Positions 44,737-52,983 of a DNA stretch of 64,000 bases are shown here, in pieces. Under the pieces are notes generated by a model. It had not been told where the DNA came from, searched no databases, and saw nothing but the letters and a program-made list of their open reading frames with translations. The stretch covers positions 248,001-312,000 of the forward strand of contig CAXUJK010000002.1 in assembly GCA_964251385.1 (NCBI GenBank), read 5' to 3'. The position numbers and the translations under genes were made by a program. Every line of letters starts with the position of its first letter. Within the stretch, counting starts at the first letter, position 1. The stretch is from CADCVW01 sp964251385 (GTDB taxonomy: Bacteria > Pseudomonadota > Alphaproteobacteria > Sphingomonadales > Sphingomonadaceae).

Positions 44737-46115
44737 CAGAGGGCTACGGACGCCCGCTTGATTGCGCGGTCGAGGAGGGCTTCGTCGCCCGTGACTTCCG
44801 CGACGATGCCGAGCGATCCGTCCGCTTCCCGGCGGGCGACGAGCAGGACGAATTCGTCCGATCCGGGCAGTCCGTCGACATGTGCGAGCGCGGGCGCGGT
44901 GCGCAGCGCGTCTCGGCCGTCCGTGGGAGCGGGTTTCGAGGCGGGACGGCGCTGTGTACGCTCGACCGCGACGATGCCCTTGAGGCCGCCCCCAAAATTT
45001 TCGAGATAGGACGTGAACGCGCCCGGCTCGACGCCCAGCCGCTTGCCATGGCCGAGCGCGGCCGCGAATTCGGTCAGACGCGTCTTGTCGTAGTCGACGC
45101 CGAAGATGAGCTTGGCGATCGGCGTCATCGGCGCGCGGTCCTGCGCCTTCAGGCCCGCGTCCTCCAGGATTTCGGCATAATCTTCGCGCGCATTGGCGGC
45201 CGCGAGCGCGAAGTCGTAGGCTTGGCCCAACGCGCGATAAAGCGCGGCGCGGCTGCGCGTGTCCGCGGACTTGACGCTTTCGGCGCTTTCGCGCGCCAGG
45301 CACAAGCGGTCGGCGAGGCCCGCGTCATCGGGAAGGGCGGAGGTCTCGTCCTCGTCCTCTTCAGGCAGCTGGTCATAGTGTCCGATCGCCAGCGCGTCGG
45401 TGTGATGGGCAACGTCGACTTCATGCGCGGCGCTCGGGCCGTCGGCCCACACCGGCACGTGCAGCGCGGCGGGCGTGTGCTTGACCGCGCGTTCGACCTG
45501 CACCGCGAGCGTCGCGGCGATCGTGGCGGTCGTGGCGACGTCCGCAAGCTCTTTCCAGTTGATCACGCCGTAGATGAAGTCGATCGTGTCCCCGTCGGAC
45601 GACAAGGGCATCAGGATGCCGCGGTACATCGTCGAGCAGCCGCGCTGCGACACGAACTCGGCCTCGAAGCCGATGGGCGCGCGGTTGGCGATGATCTGCA
45701 GATAATGGTCGGTGAGGCGAGACAGCAGGCTGCGCTTGGGGACCTGGCTGATTTCCTTGATCGCGTCGGTCAGCCCGCATTCGGCGGCGAGCTTGGCGCC
45801 GATGAACGGCGTTCCGGGATTGTCCGCGCCGCTCGTGAAGTCGAGCAGCACGCCGTGCGGGGAAAAGTCGCCGACATTCTCGACGTCGAGGTCTTCTATG
45901 GACGGATAGTCGCGCCCGCCGAGCAGCGAGACCCAGTGGTTGTATGCGCGCACCTGCATGCGGCGCTCGTCGGTGCCGATTTCCGGGGGGCGTTCGTAGA
46001 CGGGCTCGTCCGCATCAAGCGGCGAGGCGTAGTCGTCTTCAAACCTGCTCAAGCCGTCCATCGTGCGGGCGTCCTCGCCATTCCCCAATTCGGAGGCAAG
46101 CAATGCGGCCTGCAT
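44736..46115 (-). CDS. PAS_5-like domain protein of unknown function
   Basis: This is a soluble protein of about 459 residues. The first third holds a PAS-like fold similar to PAS_5: YNHWVSLLGGRDYPSIEDLD, then FIGAKLAAECGLTD and GFEAEFVSQRGCSTMYRGIL, then IDFIYGVINW. The remainder is mostly helical with no enzyme motif I know, and is acidic (PEEDEDE near 255). It has no kinase or GGDEF output, so it may act through partners. Start choice is uncertain: ATG 46115 is used here, GTG 46163 lies upstream, and ATG 46061 would begin MDGLSRFEDD. No clear ribosome site decides it. Confidence 0.65.
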   Translation of the reverse strand: MQAALLASELGNGEDARTMDGLSRFEDDYASPLDADEPVYERPPEIGTDERRMQVRAYNHWVSLLGGRDYPSIEDLDVENVGDFSPHGVLLDFTSGADNPGTPFIGAKLAAECGLTDAIKEISQVPKRSLLSRLTDHYLQIIANRAPIGFEAEFVSQRGCSTMYRGILMPLSSDGDTIDFIYGVINWKELADVATTATIAATLAVQVERAVKHTPAALHVPVWADGPSAAHEVDVAHHTDALAIGHYDQLPEEDEDETSALPDDAGLADRLCLARESAESVKSADTRSRAALYRALGQAYDFALAAANAREDYAEILEDAGLKAQDRAPMTPIAKLIFGVDYDKTRLTEFAAALGHGKRLGVEPGAFTSYLENFGGGLKGIVAVERTQRRPASKPAPTDGRDALRTAPALAHVDGLPGSDEFVLLVARREADGSLGIVAEVTGDEALLDRAIKRASVAL

Positions 46116-46202
46116 GGTTGAGGAACCGTTAAGTTTGGACGAGCGCGCGGCGCTTGTGTCCACCGTCCGTGCGATGCTAGAGCGCGCAGCTTCTGGACCT
46201 AA

Positions 46203-46275
46203 GCCGCTTTAGCTCAGCCGGTAGAGCACATCATTCGTAATGATGGGGTCAGGTGTTCGAGTCACCTAAGCGGCA
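46203..46275 (+). tRNA. tRNA-Thr (anticodon CGU)
   Basis: The sequence folds as a complete cloverleaf. The acceptor arms GCCGCTT (46203-46209) and AAGCGGC (46268-46274) pair, the D arm is GCTCAGCCGGTAGAGC, the anticodon stem is CATCA/TGATG with loop TTCGTAA giving anticodon CGT, and the T arm is AGGTG-TTCGAGT-CACCT. The discriminator base is A at 46275 and the terminal CCA is not encoded in full (ACCG follows). A weak promoter-like TTGTGT (46154-46159) and GCTAGA (46176-46181) lie upstream. Confidence 0.95.
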
Positions 46276-46300
46276 CCGGTTCTTGCATAAGGACCGCTCC

Positions 46301-46903
46301 ATGAAGCTTTATTATGCGCCGGGTGCCTGCAGCCTTGCCCCGCATATCGCGCTGCGCGAGGCCGGGATCGAATTCGAACCCGTTCAAGCGGACATCCGCA
46401 ACAAGACCCTGCCCGACGGCAGCTCCTATCTCGACGTCAATCCGCAGGGCGCGGTCCCGGCGCTCGGCCTCGATAACGGCGAAGTGCTGACGCAGAACGT
46501 CGCCATTATGGACTATATTTCCGACCAAGTGCCGGACAAGGCTATGATCCCGACGGACGGCATGGCGCATTACCGCGTCATGGAACTGCTGTCGTACATC
46601 ACGAGCGAGGTCCACAAGAGCCACGCACCCTTGTTCAATCCGACCGCGACCGACGACGCCAGGACCGCCGCGCGCGAACTCATCGCCAAGAAGTATGACT
46701 ATCTGCAGACGCGGCTCGGCGAGGGTCCGTATCTGACCGGCGAGGCGTTCACGCCCGCCGACGCGTATCTGTTCGTGATGCTGACCTGGGCCGGACCCAA
46801 GGGGGTGGATCTGTCGCGCGTGCCGAACCTGGTCGCGTTCCACGATCGTGTGAAGCAGCGTCCGGCGGTGCAGGAAGCGATGCGCGTCGAGGGGCTGATC
46901 TGA
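46301..46903 (+). CDS. gstA: glutathione S-transferase
   Basis: This 200-residue GST has an N-terminal thioredoxin-like domain starting MKLYYAPGACSLAPHIALRE, the beta-class beginning with Cys10. It continues with VNPQGAVPALGLDNGEVLTQ and the helical C-terminal domain with the conserved N-capping FTPADAYLFVML. It would conjugate or bind glutathione in detoxification. The ATG at 46301 has AAGGA upstream and follows the tRNA gene by only 25 bases. The next gene starts on its last codons. Confidence 0.9.
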   Translation: MKLYYAPGACSLAPHIALREAGIEFEPVQADIRNKTLPDGSSYLDVNPQGAVPALGLDNGEVLTQNVAIMDYISDQVPDKAMIPTDGMAHYRVMELLSYITSEVHKSHAPLFNPTATDDARTAARELIAKKYDYLQTRLGEGPYLTGEAFTPADAYLFVMLTWAGPKGVDLSRVPNLVAFHDRVKQRPAVQEAMRVEGLI

Positions 46904-47700
46904 GTACGCCCGCCCCGGTCGCGGAGGGGTTCCGGGTCGAGCGCGCGGGCGACGTCGTCGTCGTCACGCTCGCGCGGCCCGCGACGCTCAACGCGCTGGA
47001 CGCGCACATGCTCGACGGCGTGCGCCTCGCCGCCGCGCATGCCGAGGCCGACGGAGCCAGATGCCTGTTGCTGACGGGCGAGGGGCGCGCGTTCTCGAGC
47101 GGCGCGGAACTCGCGTCGCACGGCGACGCGGGCGGCGTGCCGGAAGATTTGGGGCTGAGGCTCGAGCGGCACTTCAATCCGATGATCGAGACGCTGTCGA
47201 CGTTGCGGATCCCGATCGTGACCGCCGTCAACGGCGCGGCGGCGGGGGCGGGGTGCAGCCTGGCGCTCGCCGGCGATATCATCCTGGCAGGCCGCTCCGC
47301 GTATTTCCTGCAGGCGTTTGTCAATATCGGGCTGGTCCCGGACGCGGGCGCGAACTGGCTGCTGCCGCGCGCGGTGGGGCGTGCGCGGGCGATGGAGATG
47401 ATGATGCTGGGCGAGCGCGTGCCGGCCGAGACCGCGCTGGAATGGGGACTGGTCAACCGGGTCGTCGACGACGCGGACCTCCTGCGCGACGCGACCGCGA
47501 TGGCCACGCGGCTGGCGGCGATGCCGACGGTCGCGCTCGGCCTGATCCGGCGGCTGGCGCGCGACACCGCGTCGCACTCGCTGACGACGGCGCTGGGCAT
47601 GGAGCGGATCGCGCAGAAGGAGGCGGGCCAGACCGAGGATTTTCGCACCGGCGTGACCGCGTTCCTGGGTAAGACCAAGCCGGTATTCACGGGGCGCTAG
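46900..47700 (+). CDS. enoyl-CoA hydratase/isomerase family (apparent CTG start)
   Basis: This is a 266-residue crotonase-fold protein: VVVVTLARPATLNALDAHM, GRAFSSGAELASHG, and AVNGAAAGAGCSLALAGDIIL followed by GLVPDAGANWLLPRAVG with the active-site acidic residue region. It hydrates enoyl-CoA or a related thioester. The first conserved strand lies upstream of the first ATG (47008), and no ATG, GTG or TTG precedes it in frame. The best start is CTG at 46900-46902, overlapping the GST stop, with GAGGGG five bases upstream. A sequencing error is the alternative. Confidence 0.82.
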   Translation: MSTPAPVAEGFRVERAGDVVVVTLARPATLNALDAHMLDGVRLAAAHAEADGARCLLLTGEGRAFSSGAELASHGDAGGVPEDLGLRLERHFNPMIETLSTLRIPIVTAVNGAAAGAGCSLALAGDIILAGRSAYFLQAFVNIGLVPDAGANWLLPRAVGRARAMEMMMLGERVPAETALEWGLVNRVVDDADLLRDATAMATRLAAMPTVALGLIRRLARDTASHSLTTALGMERIAQKEAGQTEDFRTGVTAFLGKTKPVFTGR

Positions 47701-47766
47701 CTTTCCCGCTCGGTTTTGCAGGCGGTCATTGTTGACGAATCCGGGCCCGCCGTCTTTACCCCACCC

Positions 47767-49293
47767 ATGACCACGATGATCGAAGAGCTCGAGAAACGCC
47801 GCGCCCTGGCCAAGCTGGGCGGCGGCGAGAAGCGGATCGCGGCGCAGCACGCCAAGGGCCGCCTGACCGCGCGCGAACGCGTCGAGGTGCTGCTGGACGA
47901 AGGCAGTTTCGAGGAACTCGACACGTTCGTCGAACACAACGCCGTCGACTTCGGCATGGCGGACCAGGTCTTCTACGGCGACGGGGTGGTGACCGGATCT
48001 GGCACGATCAACGGCCGGCTGACCTTCCTCTTCGCGCAGGATTTCACGGTTTTCGGCGGGTCCTTGTCAGAGCGCCATGCGCAGAAAATCTGCAAGGTGA
48101 TGGACATGGCGCTCAAGGTCGGCGCACCCGTCATTGGATTGAACGATTCAGGCGGCGCGCGCATCCAGGAAGGCGTGGCGAGCCTTGGCGGTTATGCCGA
48201 AGTGTTCCAGCGCAACGTCTTGGCGTCCGGCGTGGTCCCGCAGATCAGCCTCATCATGGGGCCGTGCGCGGGCGGCGCGGTGTACTCGCCCGCGATGACC
48301 GACTTCATCTTCATGGTGAAGGATTCGTCCTACATGTTCGTGACCGGCCCGGAGGTCGTCAAGACCGTCACCAACGAAGTCGTGACGCAGGAAGAGTTGG
48401 GCGGCGCTGTCACGCACACGACCAAGTCCGGCGTCGCCGACGTCGCGTTCGAGAACGACATCGAGGCTTTGCTTGCGGCCAGGGACTTCTTTGATTTTCT
48501 GCCGCTGAGTAACCGCCACGCGGGGCCGATCCGGCCGACCGACGATCCGTGGGACCGCATCGAGGACAGCCTCGACACGCTCGTTCCCGACAGCGCCAAC
48601 AAGCCGTACGACATGCATGAACTGATCCAGAAGACGATCGACGAGGGTGACTTCTTCGAAGTCCAGCCGACGCACGCGGCTAACATCATCACGGGCTTCG
48701 GGCGGATCGAAGGTCGCACGGTCGGCTTCGTCGCCAACCAGCCGGCGGTTCTGGCCGGCGTGCTCGACATCAATTCGTCCAAGAAAGCCGCGCGCTTCGT
48801 GCGCTTCTGCGACGCGTTCGACATCCCGATCGTGACCTTCGTGGACGTCCCCGGCTTCCTCCCCGGCGTCGCGCAGGAGCATTCGGGCATCATCAAGCAC
48901 GGCGCCAAACTGCTCTTCGCCTATGCCGAGGCGACGGTTCCCAAGATCACCGTGATCACGCGGAAAGCCTATGGCGGCGCGTACGACGTGATGGCGTCCA
49001 AGCATTTGAGGGGTGACCTCAACTACGCTTGGCCGAGCGCGGAGATCGCTGTGATGGGGGCCAAGGGCGCGGTCGAGATCATCTTCCGTGGGAAGACGGC
49101 GGAAGAGATTGCCGAGCGCACCGCCGAGTACGAGGCGCGCTTCGCCAACCCGTTCGTCGCGGCGAGCAAGGGGTTCATCGACGAAGTCATCATGCCGCAC
49201 TCGACCCGGCGGCGGGTGGCGCTGGGGCTACGCAAGCTGCGGGACAAGCAGCTGGAGAACCCGTGGAAGAAGCATGACAACATTCCGCTTTAA
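47767..49293 (+). CDS. pccB: propionyl-CoA carboxylase beta subunit
   Basis: This is a 508-residue carboxyltransferase. Family signs are AKGRLTARERVEVLLDEGSFEE, the oxyanion regions GSGTINGRLTFLFAQDFTVFGG and NDSGGARIQEGVASLGGYAEVF, and FVDVPGFLPGVAQEHSGII. It moves CO2 from carboxybiotin on PccA to propionyl-CoA, forming (S)-methylmalonyl-CoA. It starts the propionate cluster. The ATG at 47767 is used because the frame to an upstream in-frame start carries no family sequence. A weak TTGACG-17-TTTACC promoter-like pair lies at 47732-47760. Confidence 0.95.
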   Translation: MTTMIEELEKRRALAKLGGGEKRIAAQHAKGRLTARERVEVLLDEGSFEELDTFVEHNAVDFGMADQVFYGDGVVTGSGTINGRLTFLFAQDFTVFGGSLSERHAQKICKVMDMALKVGAPVIGLNDSGGARIQEGVASLGGYAEVFQRNVLASGVVPQISLIMGPCAGGAVYSPAMTDFIFMVKDSSYMFVTGPEVVKTVTNEVVTQEELGGAVTHTTKSGVADVAFENDIEALLAARDFFDFLPLSNRHAGPIRPTDDPWDRIEDSLDTLVPDSANKPYDMHELIQKTIDEGDFFEVQPTHAANIITGFGRIEGRTVGFVANQPAVLAGVLDINSSKKAARFVRFCDAFDIPIVTFVDVPGFLPGVAQEHSGIIKHGAKLLFAYAEATVPKITVITRKAYGGAYDVMASKHLRGDLNYAWPSAEIAVMGAKGAVEIIFRGKTAEEIAERTAEYEARFANPFVAASKGFIDEVIMPHSTRRRVALGLRKLRDKQLENPWKKHDNIPL

Positions 49294-49342
49294 TCATACT
49301 TTTTTGCCTGACGACGCGCGTCTATTATTTTAGGAGAGTTTA

Positions 49343-49771
49343 ATGGAAGTGAGCGATATTATTGATGCGATCGACGATAAACTAGTTGGGCCCGGAAGGG
49401 ATGAGGATAAGCTCTCAAAGTCGGAGCGCGCCTTTCAACTTGCTTATGGATTTGATGATCATGTCCGCGAACAGGATTTTACGAGTCTAGTTTACGAGAG
49501 CTCCCCCCAAGAATGGCAGCAATACGCCGACGCGCTTATAGAAGTCGGCGCGATTGGCTACGCAGACGTGCTAACTCGCTTTATATCGGTGGATGGGCAA
49601 GCTTTTTCGAATCAAGGAAGTTTGCTGCCGGGAAGTCCTGACTTCGAGTACTCCGAAGATTACGACGCCAGTCTCTCCAATGTACGCGATGTGGGCGGCC
49701 GAGCATCTGAGACGGCCTATATGGAGAGCGTCTTGACTTCTTACGCGCAGCGCATGGGGCTCGCTGATTGA
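49343..49771 (+). CDS. small acidic protein, DMP19/DUF4375-like, of foreign base composition
   Basis: This is a 142-residue protein with roughly 28 Asp/Glu against about 10 Lys/Arg by my count, hence strongly negative. The stretch SERAFQLAYGFDDHVREQDF followed by a regular helix pattern recalls DUF4375/DMP19, a family that includes a DNA-mimic protein, but the match is loose. The coding sequence is visibly AT-richer (near half AT) than the roughly 68% GC neighbours, and its leader (49294-49342) is AT-rich with an AGGAGAG ribosome site. It sits between pccB and mce, and the mce start (TTG) overlaps its stop, so it is embedded in the operon. Likely acquired laterally. Confidence 0.65.
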   Translation: MEVSDIIDAIDDKLVGPGRDEDKLSKSERAFQLAYGFDDHVREQDFTSLVYESSPQEWQQYADALIEVGAIGYADVLTRFISVDGQAFSNQGSLLPGSPDFEYSEDYDASLSNVRDVGGRASETAYMESVLTSYAQRMGLAD

Positions 49772-50196
49772 CGATAATCGGCCGCCTCAACCACGTCGGC
49801 GTCGCGACGCTTTCGATCGATGGGAGCATCGCGCTCTACCGCGACCTGCTCGGCGCGACTTCTATCGGCGAGCCGTTCGACCTTCCCGCCCAAGGGGTGC
49901 GGGTGTGCTTCGTCGACCTGCCCAACACGCAGATCGAGCTGATCGAGCCGCTGGGGGAGGGCTCGCCGATCCACGGGTTTCTGGAAAAGAACCCGGCGGG
50001 GGGGCAGCATCATGTCTGCTTCGAGGTCACGGACGTGCGCGCGGCGGCGGCGGAGATGGTCGCGCGCGGCGCGCGTACGCTTGGCGAGCCGCGGATCGGG
50101 GCGCATGGGACCCTGATCCAGTTCCTCCATCCCAAGGACATGGGCGGGGTGCTGGTCGAGCTGATGGAGACGCCCGGAGTCGCGAACGGGCACTGA
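49768..50196 (+). CDS. mce: methylmalonyl-CoA epimerase
   Basis: This 142-residue glyoxalase-fold enzyme has LNHVGVATLSID (metal His8), GQHHVCFEVTDV and VLVELMET (metal Glu), as expected for the epimerase that turns (S)- into (R)-methylmalonyl-CoA. The start is TTG at 49768, overlapping the TGA of the accessory gene before it. It lies between pccB and the mutase as the pathway predicts. Confidence 0.92.
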   Translation: MTIIGRLNHVGVATLSIDGSIALYRDLLGATSIGEPFDLPAQGVRVCFVDLPNTQIELIEPLGEGSPIHGFLEKNPAGGQHHVCFEVTDVRAAAAEMVARGARTLGEPRIGAHGTLIQFLHPKDMGGVLVELMETPGVANGH

Positions 50197-50213
50197 TCGT
50201 GGTAGAGAACGGC

Positions 50214-50468
50214 ATGGCCGAGAAGACATCTTCCCTCGACGCGGACATCCAGACGTTCGCGCGCTGGCTCGCGGCCCCCGACCTGGGCCGTAGCGAGTGG
50301 CGGGAGGAACTGGACTTTCTGTCCACGGACGATGACGCGCGCGAATATCTGGAAGGCATCAAGCTGAGCCTGGAGGACCTTCGCGAAGGCCGCGTGGTCC
50401 CGCACGCGCAGGTCGTACGCGACATAGAGGAGCGGCATCGCCGTTACAGCGCGGACGCCGCCGAGTAG
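50214..50468 (+). CDS. putative type II antitoxin (ParD-like)
   Basis: This is an 84-residue, acidic, mostly helical protein. Its C-terminal LREGRVVPHAQVVRDIEERH resembles the toxin-binding tail of ParD/RelB-type antitoxins. It is recognised mainly through the partner: the next gene, a ParE-like toxin, starts on its stop codon (TAGTG). The ATG at 50214 has AGAGAA upstream; a GTG at 50199 is possible. The pair sits between mce and the mutase gene. Confidence 0.72.
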   Translation: MAEKTSSLDADIQTFARWLAAPDLGRSEWREELDFLSTDDDAREYLEGIKLSLEDLREGRVVPHAQVVRDIEERHRRYSADAAE

Positions 50469-50758
50469 TGCAGCGCCGAATACTGCAGGTCGTCTGGACG
50501 CGTCGGGCCGCGGCCGATGCCGCTCGCATCTACGAGTTCAACCTTACTCGCAACGAGGAGTGGGCACGGCGTATCGATCGACGGCTGGCGGAAGGCGGCG
50601 ACAGTCTCGCGAGCCTGCCCCTGCGAGGCCGCCTGGTCGCGGGAACGAACCAACGCGTGCTGTCGCTGGTCGACGTGCAGTATGTCGTCACCTATCGCGT
50701 AGAGGATGAGGAGGTACGCATCATCGGCGTACGCAGTACCCGCGAGGCGACAAAATGA
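50468..50758 (+). CDS. RelE/ParE-family toxin
   Basis: This 96-residue basic protein has the ParE/RelE fold: VVWTRRAAADAARIYEFNL, then a helix with RRIDRRLAEGGDSLASLPLRGRLV, and the beta strands VDVQYVVTYRVEDEEVRIIGVRSTRE. ParE-type toxins block gyrase and RelE types cut mRNA; which applies here cannot be told. It starts with GTG on the antitoxin stop. Its own stop overlaps the start of the mutase gene (ATGA, 50755-50758), so the pair is wired into the metabolic operon. Confidence 0.82.
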   Translation: MQRRILQVVWTRRAAADAARIYEFNLTRNEEWARRIDRRLAEGGDSLASLPLRGRLVAGTNQRVLSLVDVQYVVTYRVEDEEVRIIGVRSTREATK

Positions 50759-52983
50759 GCGACGCGCCCAAGATCGAGCTGAACACCGGCGAGGACGCGG
50801 GCTCCGTCCCTCCGCGCGAACTGGCTGAGTCGCCGAACACGGCCACGCCGACCTTCCCCGATTGGGAGAAGCTCGCCGCCAAGGAAGTTCGCGGCAAGGC
50901 GCTAGCCTGGGACACGCCGGAGGGGATCGCGGTCAAGCCGCTCTACACCGCCGCCGACGCGCCCGACCCCGGCCTACCCGGCTTCGCGCCGTTCACCCGG
51001 GGCGTGCGGGCGTCGATGTATGCGGGGCGGCCGTGGACGATCCGGCAATATGCGGGGTTCTCGACCGCCGAGGAGTCGAACGCCTTCTACCGCCGCAACC
51101 TCGCCGCGGGGCAGAAGGGGCTGTCGGTCGCCTTCGACCTCGCGACGCACCGGGGGTACGACTCGGACCATCCGCGTGTGGCGGGCGATGTCGGAAAGGC
51201 GGGGGTGGCGATCGACACGCTCGAGGACATGCGGATCCTGTTTTCGGACATTCCGCTCGACAAGATGTCCGTGTCCATGACGATGAACGGTGCGGTGCTT
51301 CCCGTGCTCGCCTTCTTCATCGTCGCCGCCGAAGAGGCCGGCGTGCCGCAGGCCAAATTGGAAGGCACGATCCAGAACGACATCCTGAAGGAGTTCATGG
51401 TCCGCAACACGTACATCTACCCGCCGGAAGCCTCGATGCGGATCGTCGCGGACATCATCGCCTACACGTCGGCGCACATGCCCAAGTTCAACAGCATATC
51501 GATCAGCGGCTACCACATGCAGGAAGCCGGCGCGACGCAGGTGCAGGAGCTGGCGTTCACGCTGGCGGACGGGGCGGAGTACGTGCGCACCGCTGCGGCG
51601 CGCGGCATGGCGGTGGACGCATTCGCGCCGCGCCTGTCGTTCTTCTTCGCGATCGGCATGAACTTCTTCATGGAAGTCGCCAAGCTGCGCGCGGCGCGAA
51701 TGCTCTGGCATCGCATCATGACCGGGCTCGGGGCGCGGGACGAACGGAGCAAGATGCTGCGCACGCATTGCCAGACGTCGGGCGTGTCGCTGACCGAGCA
51801 GGACCCGTACAACAACATCGTGCGCACCGCGTACGAAGCGATGGCGGCGGCGTTCGGGGGGACGCAGTCGCTCCACACCAACAGTTTCGATGAGGCGATC
51901 GCGCTTCCGACCGATTTTTCAGCACGGATCGCGCGCAACACGCAGCTGATCCTGGCGGAGGAGACCGGGATCACCAACGTCGTCGATCCGCTCGGCGGGT
52001 CTTACTATGTCGAGGCGCTGACCAAGGAGATCGCGGACGCGGCCTGGGCGATCATCGAGCGCGTCGAGGCGGAAGGCGGCATGACGAAAGCCGTTGCCGC
52101 GGGCTGGCCCAAGGCGATGATCGAGGAGGCGAGCGCCGCGCGTGCCGCCGCCGTGGACCGCGGCGAGGCGACGGTCGTCGGCGTCAACAAGTACCGGCTG
52201 GAGGCGGAGGACGCGCTCGACATCCTGACGATCGACAATGCACGCGTGCGGTCCGGGCAGATCGCGCGGCTGGAGGCGAACCGGGCGGGGCGGAACGAGG
52301 CGGCGTGCACGGCGGCCTTGGACGCGTTGCGGGTGGGCGCCGCTGGCGACGGCAACCTGCTCGCGCTCGCGGTCGCTGCCGCGCGCGCCCGTGCAACTCT
52401 GGGCGAGATCAGCGCGGCGATGGAGGACGTGTTCGGCCGCTACGGCACCACGCCGACGCCGGTCAGCGGCGTGTACGGCGGCGCGTTCGAATTCGACGCG
52501 AAATGGGCGCAGAACAAGGACGGAGTCGCCGCCGTCGGCCGCCGCCTGGGCCGCCGCCCGCGCATGCTCGTCGCCAAGATGGGTCAAGACGGGCACGATC
52601 GGGGGGCGAACCTCGTGTCGTCGGCGTTCGCGGACCTGGGATTCGAGATCGTTCCCGGACCGCTGTTCCAGTCCCCCCGCGAAAGCGCCGAGCTGGCCGT
52701 GGCGCGGGACGTGGACGTCGTCGGCGCATCCTCGCTCGCGGCGGGGCACAAGACGCTGATCCCCGAACTGATCGGGGCGTTGCGCGACATGGGCCGCGCG
52801 GACATCCGCGTCGTCGCGGGCGGCGTGATCCCGGCGCAGGACTACGAGATGTTGCGCGAGGCTGGCGTCGCCGCGATCTTCGGGCCAGGAACCAACCTGG
52901 TCGACGCGGCGGGCGAAGTGTTGCGATTGCTGGGCCACAACATGCCGCCTGCCGGCGACGAGATGGAGCAAGCGGCGGAATGA
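50755..52983 (+). CDS. scpA: methylmalonyl-CoA mutase
   Basis: This 742-residue mutase has substrate-barrel motifs TRGVRASMYAGRPWTIRQYAGF, SVSMTMNGAVLP and SLHTNSFDEAIALPT. The C-terminal cobalamin domain (about 600-735) carries DGHDRG, with the Co-binding His, and GGVIPAQDY. It converts (R)-methylmalonyl-CoA to succinyl-CoA using adenosylcobalamin. It is a single-chain large-subunit type. No MeaB-like chaperone gene and no recognisable B12 riboswitch is close by. Confidence 0.96.
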   Translation: MSDAPKIELNTGEDAGSVPPRELAESPNTATPTFPDWEKLAAKEVRGKALAWDTPEGIAVKPLYTAADAPDPGLPGFAPFTRGVRASMYAGRPWTIRQYAGFSTAEESNAFYRRNLAAGQKGLSVAFDLATHRGYDSDHPRVAGDVGKAGVAIDTLEDMRILFSDIPLDKMSVSMTMNGAVLPVLAFFIVAAEEAGVPQAKLEGTIQNDILKEFMVRNTYIYPPEASMRIVADIIAYTSAHMPKFNSISISGYHMQEAGATQVQELAFTLADGAEYVRTAAARGMAVDAFAPRLSFFFAIGMNFFMEVAKLRAARMLWHRIMTGLGARDERSKMLRTHCQTSGVSLTEQDPYNNIVRTAYEAMAAAFGGTQSLHTNSFDEAIALPTDFSARIARNTQLILAEETGITNVVDPLGGSYYVEALTKEIADAAWAIIERVEAEGGMTKAVAAGWPKAMIEEASAARAAAVDRGEATVVGVNKYRLEAEDALDILTIDNARVRSGQIARLEANRAGRNEAACTAALDALRVGAAGDGNLLALAVAAARARATLGEISAAMEDVFGRYGTTPTPVSGVYGGAFEFDAKWAQNKDGVAAVGRRLGRRPRMLVAKMGQDGHDRGANLVSSAFADLGFEIVPGPLFQSPRESAELAVARDVDVVGASSLAAGHKTLIPELIGALRDMGRADIRVVAGGVIPAQDYEMLREAGVAAIFGPGTNLVDAAGEVLRLLGHNMPPAGDEMEQAAE

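Noticed and set aside
46900..47700. Start of the enoyl-CoA hydratase at ATG 47008
   Set aside because: It would remove the first conserved strand (VVVVTLARPATLNAL) of the crotonase fold.
50755..52983. Cobalamin riboswitch or B12 box before the mutase
   Set aside because: The upstream DNA is coding (toxin gene) and shows no recognisable B12 element.
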